Source: JASLBX01 sp036374175
GTDB taxonomy: Bacteria > Actinomycetota > Actinomycetes > Jiangellales > Jiangellaceae
Direction: 5' to 3'
DNA: 34,513 nucleotides
Assembly: GCA_036374175.1 (NCBI GenBank)
Contig: DASUUH010000023.1
Span: forward strand, 1-34,513
The position numbers and the translations under genes are program-made. Position 1 is the first letter of the stretch. Each line of letters starts with the position of its first letter. Positions 31,342-34,513 of this stretch are shown here, piece by piece. The notes beneath the pieces were generated by a model. It was not told the DNA's origin and ran no database searches. It saw nothing but the letters and a program-made list of their open reading frames with translations.

Positions 31342-31405
31342 CAGTACCCGAAGTCTCCAACTGCCCGGCTGGGAGCCGGCGGCCCGCTGAGGGAGATTCG
31401 AGGTG
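31306..31405 (+). repeat. Regulator-tail/promoter block, copy C1 (source copy, upstream of the 38-residue gene)
   Basis: The first 36 bases are the true end of the response regulator gene; the rest is the space before the small gene at 31428. Compared with C2 there are 12 differences in 100 and no gaps. The best-kept non-coding part is GAAGTCTCCA, CTGCCCGGCTGGG, CGGCGGCCCGCTGAG and GAGATTCGA. Conservation beyond the stop codon at least as strong as within the coding part argues for a preserved regulatory site. Confidence 0.85.
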
Positions 31406-31427
31406 TTCCTTAGAAGGGAGGTTCACG

Positions 31428-31544
31428 ATGGACACCACGGATCGCCGGATGCTCTGGACCGCCGGGCTCGCCAGCTCGGTCGTCGTTCTAGCACTCATCG
31501 TCGCGCTCGTAGTCGGTGCCGCCAGCGGAGGCTACTGCTGGTGA
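31428..31544 (+). CDS. 38-residue single-TM membrane peptide
   Basis: ATG 31428 has AGGGAGG at a 7-base spacing and reads MDTTDRRMLWTAGLASSVVV, then LALIVALVVGAASGGYCW, stop. A charged N-terminus and one hydrophobic helix (about 9-33) end in a short GGYCW tail. Block C1 lies immediately upstream and a strong terminator immediately downstream (31569-31600), so it forms a complete small transcription unit. It resembles small membrane regulators of transporters or kinases in form only; no function can be assigned. Confidence 0.65.
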   Translation: MDTTDRRMLWTAGLASSVVVLALIVALVVGAASGGYCW

Positions 31545-31568
31545 CCCGCACCCCGCGACATCACCCGA

Positions 31569-31600
31569 CCGGCACGCTACCCCCATGGGGAGCGTGCCGG
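31569..31600. terminator. Hairpin terminator, 10-bp perfect stem plus inner CCCC/GGGG
   Basis: CCGGCACGCT (31569-31578) pairs with AGCGTGCCGG (31591-31600), and inner CCCC/GGGG bases add to the stem. It lies 25 bases after the small peptide gene and before the converging GNAT gene (stop at 31667), so it may serve both directions. Confidence 0.75.
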
Positions 31601-31666
31601 ACACGTACGCGGGCACGTCACGCCGAATCGAGTCTCGAGTTTCCATCAGGCGCCGGCACTCGGCTG

Positions 31667-32284
31667 CTACTCGTCGGTGAGCGGCGGCGGCTCGCGCGTC
31701 ATGAACCAGCTTGTGACACCGATGACCGTGGCATCAGCGGTCACGGCGTAACCGAAGCGTTCGTAGAGACGGACGTTCTCGGGCTTGTCGGTCTCGAGGT
31801 ACGAGAGCATCCTCGTCTGGTCGAGCCGCTGGCAGTAGTCGGCCAGCAGCATGCTGCCAATGCCCCGACCCTGGAGGTCCGGATCGACCGCGACCGGACC
31901 CAGATGCGAGTGCGGCCGGGCTGGGTCGTACTTGGCCCACGCCGACATCCAGCGGCCCAGCCGGGGCGCGGCTCGCCCGGCCATCAGGAACGTCGGCGTC
32001 AGGCGGAGGCGCTCACCTGCCGAGGGCTGGCAATGACCTGGATCAGCCGTGGCGGCGACACCGACAAGACGATCACCATCCCACGCCCCGACCGTCGGTC
32101 GGCCATCCAACCGCAGCAAACGAGAGAAGCCACGGTGCATGATTCGCACTCGCCGTTCTGGGCCTTGCCCGATGGCCACGACCTGGAGCGGGTTATCGCG
32201 CATGCTCCTCGCCGCGAGGAGCGCTGCAGAATCCAACGCCTCACGGCCGAGCGGTCGTATTTCGATGCCCTCGAGACCCGCCAT
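31667..32284 (-). CDS. GNAT-family N-acetyltransferase
   Basis: The 205-residue protein opens IEIRPLGREALDSAALLAAR. The acetyl-CoA site is LGPVAVDPDLQGRGIGSMLL (motif A, V-x-x-x-x-Q/R-x-x-G-x-G), followed by MLSYLETDKPENVRLYERFGYAV (motif B). This is the pattern of actinobacterial GNATs with the ending LYERxGF; substrates are diverse and unknown here. I place the start at ATG 32284 (GGAGGTC upstream), not at 32320. Confidence 0.88.
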   Translation of the reverse strand: MAGLEGIEIRPLGREALDSAALLAARSMRDNPLQVVAIGQGPERRVRIMHRGFSRLLRLDGRPTVGAWDGDRLVGVAATADPGHCQPSAGERLRLTPTFLMAGRAAPRLGRWMSAWAKYDPARPHSHLGPVAVDPDLQGRGIGSMLLADYCQRLDQTRMLSYLETDKPENVRLYERFGYAVTADATVIGVTSWFMTREPPPLTDE

Positions 32285-32438
32285 GGTCGACCTCCGCCGC
32301 TGACGGCCGGGATGACTCAAGACTACCCATGCGAACCGCTATCCACCCAGGCGCCGACGTTCGTCCTGCCGCCGGCCGCTGGGTTGTTGGCCGCGCGTGG
32401 GGCCGTTTGGGGGCTTGGGCTCCGCTCCACAGGGTTCC

Positions 32439-32473
32439 TTGGGCCCTACCCGGAGAGTCCTTTGGGCCCTACC
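32439..32473 (+). repeat. Two direct repeats TTGGGCCCTACC, 23 bases apart
   Basis: TTGGGCCCTACC occurs at 32439-32450 and again at 32462-32473, each with a central GGGCCC palindrome. The 23-base period (about two helix turns) and the place between the GNAT start and the membrane protein start suggest paired regulator sites. They loosely recall the GGGxCxxxxGxCCC-like boxes before universal stress genes, but I cannot name the factor. Confidence 0.45.
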
Positions 32474-32507
32474 AACGTCCAGGGGTCAAGAGCGCGCTCA
32501 CCGCATG

Positions 32508-33215
32508 GTGACCAGGCTTGCTCGTGGGGCACCTGCCGCTCCAAGTGCCGAGCAGCGCGAGTCTCGTACAGCGCCGCTCCTGGTCAGCTGGACTCGGGTC
32601 GGCGCCGCCTGTGGCTTTGTGGCGGGCGCCTCGTACGCGCTGGCCTTGGCCGCGCCAGCCATCTCCGCCCTGGGAGTCATCGCCGCGAGCGTGTTCGGTC
32701 GGGCTCTGGTTGCCTTCTCTGCCGGCCTGTACCACGTCCTTCGTGCGCGTCGCCGAACCGTCACCCTGGACCTCGCCCTCATGGCCAACGTCGCAGCCGG
32801 TGTCACCGTCACCCTGATGATCTTCTCGCAGCTCGGCCTCAACCAGTGGTTTGAGTTGCAGTTCGGGACCGGGTCGACCGACAGTTCCGAACGTGCGCTG
32901 CGCGCCGGGTTCGAGGCGGCAAATGGGATCCAGCTGGGCCTGGACGTTGCCTGGGACCTGTTCTTTGCCCTGGGCGTCGTCCTGTTGGCCTGGAACATGT
33001 GGCGCCACCCACGATTCGGACGCCTACTCGCCGCCTCAGGTCTTGCGATCGCGGTCACCTTCATCGTTCTGAATCTGACTGCGTTCCCCGAACCGCCGGG
33101 ACACTCTGGTTCGATCGATCTAGGGCCGGTCATCGGGCTGTGGTACCTGATCGTGACAATTCGCCTCGCGATGTCGGGACGCTGGGCCGCCGCTCACGAG
33201 GCAACCGACACCTGA
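32508..33215 (+). CDS. Multi-pass membrane protein of unknown function
   Basis: About 235 residues with roughly six helices: VGAACGFVAGASYALALAAP, GVIAASVFGRALVAFSAGLY, LALMANVAAGVTVTLMIFSQ, GLDVAWDLFFALGVVLLAW, RLLAASGLAIAVTFIVLNL and GPVIGLWYLIVTIRLAM. The layout with a conserved-looking WDLFFALGVVLL and FPEPPG resembles small DUF4386-like membrane proteins, but I cannot assign it. ATG 32508 lacks a clear ribosome site; GTG 32511 is an alternative. Confidence 0.68.
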   Translation: MTRLARGAPAAPSAEQRESRTAPLLVSWTRVGAACGFVAGASYALALAAPAISALGVIAASVFGRALVAFSAGLYHVLRARRRTVTLDLALMANVAAGVTVTLMIFSQLGLNQWFELQFGTGSTDSSERALRAGFEAANGIQLGLDVAWDLFFALGVVLLAWNMWRHPRFGRLLAASGLAIAVTFIVLNLTAFPEPPGHSGSIDLGPVIGLWYLIVTIRLAMSGRWAAAHEATDT

Positions 33216-33593
33216 GCCCGAGCACTCATCTGACTGCTCGGTCCTGGTGCTGGAACGTTCCGGTACGGCCCTTGTGGGCGGATGGTCCGGGCATGGCTCA
33301 GCCACCACACCGACGCGGGGCCGAGCGCGCCTATCGGAACGGGACGGACCGTCAGCAGCCGATGTTGACAGCGTTCAGCGGATCGTCCGTCAAACGCTGG
33401 TATTCACCACAACAGGAAGACTGGCCAAAAAGGCTATCTGCGCAGGTCTTGGCAGTGGGCTCGGCCGGAGATGCTCAAGTTGTGATTGATGGGAGGGTAC
33501 GTAAGCAATCCGTAATGTTCTGGCCTGAACCGCGGGATCGTCCACTCCGTACTAACCGGCAAACGCAGTCCCTGTCGGGCAGGGGTGGTGGCG
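33216..33593. other. 378-bp gene-free stretch
   Basis: No coding frame with family resemblance or a ribosome site is visible on either strand. The half near 33380-33520 is less GC-rich than its surroundings and probably contains the promoter of the propeller protein gene. No repeat or clear palindrome stands out. Confidence 0.4.
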
Positions 33594-34513
33594 ATGAGGC
33601 CCAGGACGAAAGTATCAGGACTGATCACTGGAGCGATGCTAGCCGTCTTGTTGCCAATCACTGGTGCATCTGCGGCTGAGCAAGATTCTCCCGCGGTGTT
33701 CCGATTCCATGCCGGAGACGACCGGGCTGCTGCGATGGCGCTCGATGGTGCTGGGAACGTGTACGTCGGCGGCTCTGTCGACACCGAAAGTGAGATCAGC
33801 TTCGCGGTGGTCAAGCTCGGCCCGACTGGGACGGTGGCCTGGACCGCGGTCTACGACGGATCGGCGGGCGGCGTGGACGGCACGGCCCTAGCGGTGGCAG
33901 TCGACGCGGCGGGCAACGTCTATGCTGCCGGCTCGATCAACGACACGCATTTCTATCCCAATGTCGACTACCTGGTGGTTGCCTTTGGCGCGGATGGTAC
34001 GCAGCGCTGGGCGCAGCGGTTCAACGGACCGGGCGACAACTTCGACCGGGCGACCGAGATAGCGGTGGACGCCGGTGGCGCCGTGTACGTGAGTGGCACG
34101 TCATATACGGCGAGTCCCTCGTTCACCTTTGACTGGTCGACGCACAAGTACAGCCCTAGCGGGGATCTGCTCTGGGAGCGACGGCATCCTGGAACCGGCA
34201 CCACGGCCGACCGGGTCGCCGACATGGTGCTCGCGCCGGACGGCAACGTGGTGGTCACCGGCATCACCAGAAACGCCGAGAATGAGTGGGCCGACGATGT
34301 CGCGACGGTGACATATGACCCGCACGGCAATGTGGTGTGGCAGCGCCAATGGAACGACAATCCAGCCGGTAGCAACTCTCCGCAGGACATGGAGATCGAC
34401 GGTGCCGGAGTGATCACGATTACCGGTACGATCGGGCTGTTCCCGCCGTCCCCTGTCACGCTCCGCTATGACAGTTCCGGCACGCTGCGCCAGACGATCC
34501 GGGATGCCGGCGG
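33594..34513 (+). CDS. Secreted SBBP-type beta-propeller protein, cut by the window end
   Basis: ATG 33594 (AGGGGTGG upstream) opens MRPRTKVSGLITGAMLAVLL PITGASAA, a signal peptide with likely cleavage after ASA. Repeats of about 45-55 residues follow: AMALDGAGNVYVGGSV, AVAVDAAGNVYAAGSI, EIAVDAGGAVYVSGTS, DMVLAPDGNVVVTGIT and DMEIDGAGVITITGTI, each followed by a strand such as VVAFGADGTQRWAQRF. This is the seven-bladed beta-propeller (SBBP) repeat family of secreted proteins. At least five blades are present in 306 codons. The frame is open at the window end, so more follows. The role is probably surface binding or a structural part of a larger secreted protein. Confidence 0.82.
   Translation, partial: MRPRTKVSGLITGAMLAVLLPITGASAAEQDSPAVFRFHAGDDRAAAMALDGAGNVYVGGSVDTESEISFAVVKLGPTGTVAWTAVYDGSAGGVDGTALAVAVDAAGNVYAAGSINDTHFYPNVDYLVVAFGADGTQRWAQRFNGPGDNFDRATEIAVDAGGAVYVSGTSYTASPSFTFDWSTHKYSPSGDLLWERRHPGTGTTADRVADMVLAPDGNVVVTGITRNAENEWADDVATVTYDPHGNVVWQRQWNDNPAGSNSPQDMEIDGAGVITITGTIGLFPPSPVTLRYDSSGTLRQTIRDAG

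Noticed and set aside
1..34513. CRISPR arrays, tRNA or rRNA genes, prophage or integrative element
   Set aside because: No regularly spaced repeats, no tRNA-like cloverleaf or rRNA signature sequence noticed, and no integrase, relaxase or phage structural gene. Short tRNAs could be missed by eye.

Overview
The window is high-GC DNA with GTG/TTG starts, strong GGAGG-type ribosome binding sites and many 4-base ATGA/GTGA gene overlaps. With class F sortase, SigR-type sigma factor, DUF4397, NarL/HisKA_3 two-component systems and MmpL/FtsX transporters, it points to a soil-type actinomycete (Actinomycetota). Genus cannot be assigned from the sequence alone. I see no rRNA, tRNA, CRISPR array, integrase or recognisable insertion sequence.

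Layout. (1) 1-730: fragments of a DUF3179 gene and of a COG1964-type radical SAM gene, joined tail to tail. (2) 989-2483: a DUF4397 surface protein and a class F sortase lipoprotein. (3) 2701-5539: an overlapping operon of TetR regulator, acyl-CoA ligase and enoyl-CoA hydratase. (4) 5552-7323: an Rrf2 regulator divergent from a NIPSNAP-like protein, with a palindromic operator between them and the same 59-nt hairpin element at both 3' ends, then a SnoaL remnant. (5) 7491-9577: a SigR-like ECF sigma factor coupled to a berberine-bridge-type flavin oxidoreductase. (6) 10079-13409: MarR/DUF6506 with a double operator; HxlR + HD-domain protein divergent from a frameshifted carboxymuconolactone decarboxylase + ABM monooxygenase; an OsmC remnant. 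(7) 13550-19233: two NAD(P)-dependent oxidoreductases, a flavin monooxygenase coupled to a 4-TM membrane protein, and a two-component system. (8) 19428-24549: small membrane protein, MacB-like ABC ATPase and permease, and a lipoprotein. (9) 24711-31544: cupin, truncated TetR, MmpL transporter, small membrane proteins and a second two-component system. (10) 31667-34513: GNAT, membrane protein and the start of an SBBP-type beta-propeller protein that runs off the window.

The main signal outside ordinary genes is duplicated regulatory DNA near each two-component system. A 97-nt block (77% identical, no gaps) precedes both the monooxygenase operon and the ABC operon, with the first two-component system between them. 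A block made of the 3' end of the second response regulator plus its downstream DNA occurs three times. The copies precede the MmpL gene (88/100 identical), a 4-TM protein gene (about 60/100) and a 38-residue membrane peptide gene. These look like small local regulons in which the target promoters were copied together with a stub of the regulator gene.

The window is also rich in broken genes: DUF3179, radical SAM, SnoaL, carboxymuconolactone decarboxylase, OsmC, a TetR tail, response-regulator tails and two weaker remnants. The region is therefore decaying and rearranging, although some single-base frameshifts could be sequence errors. Domain names rest on remembered family patterns; no search was run.
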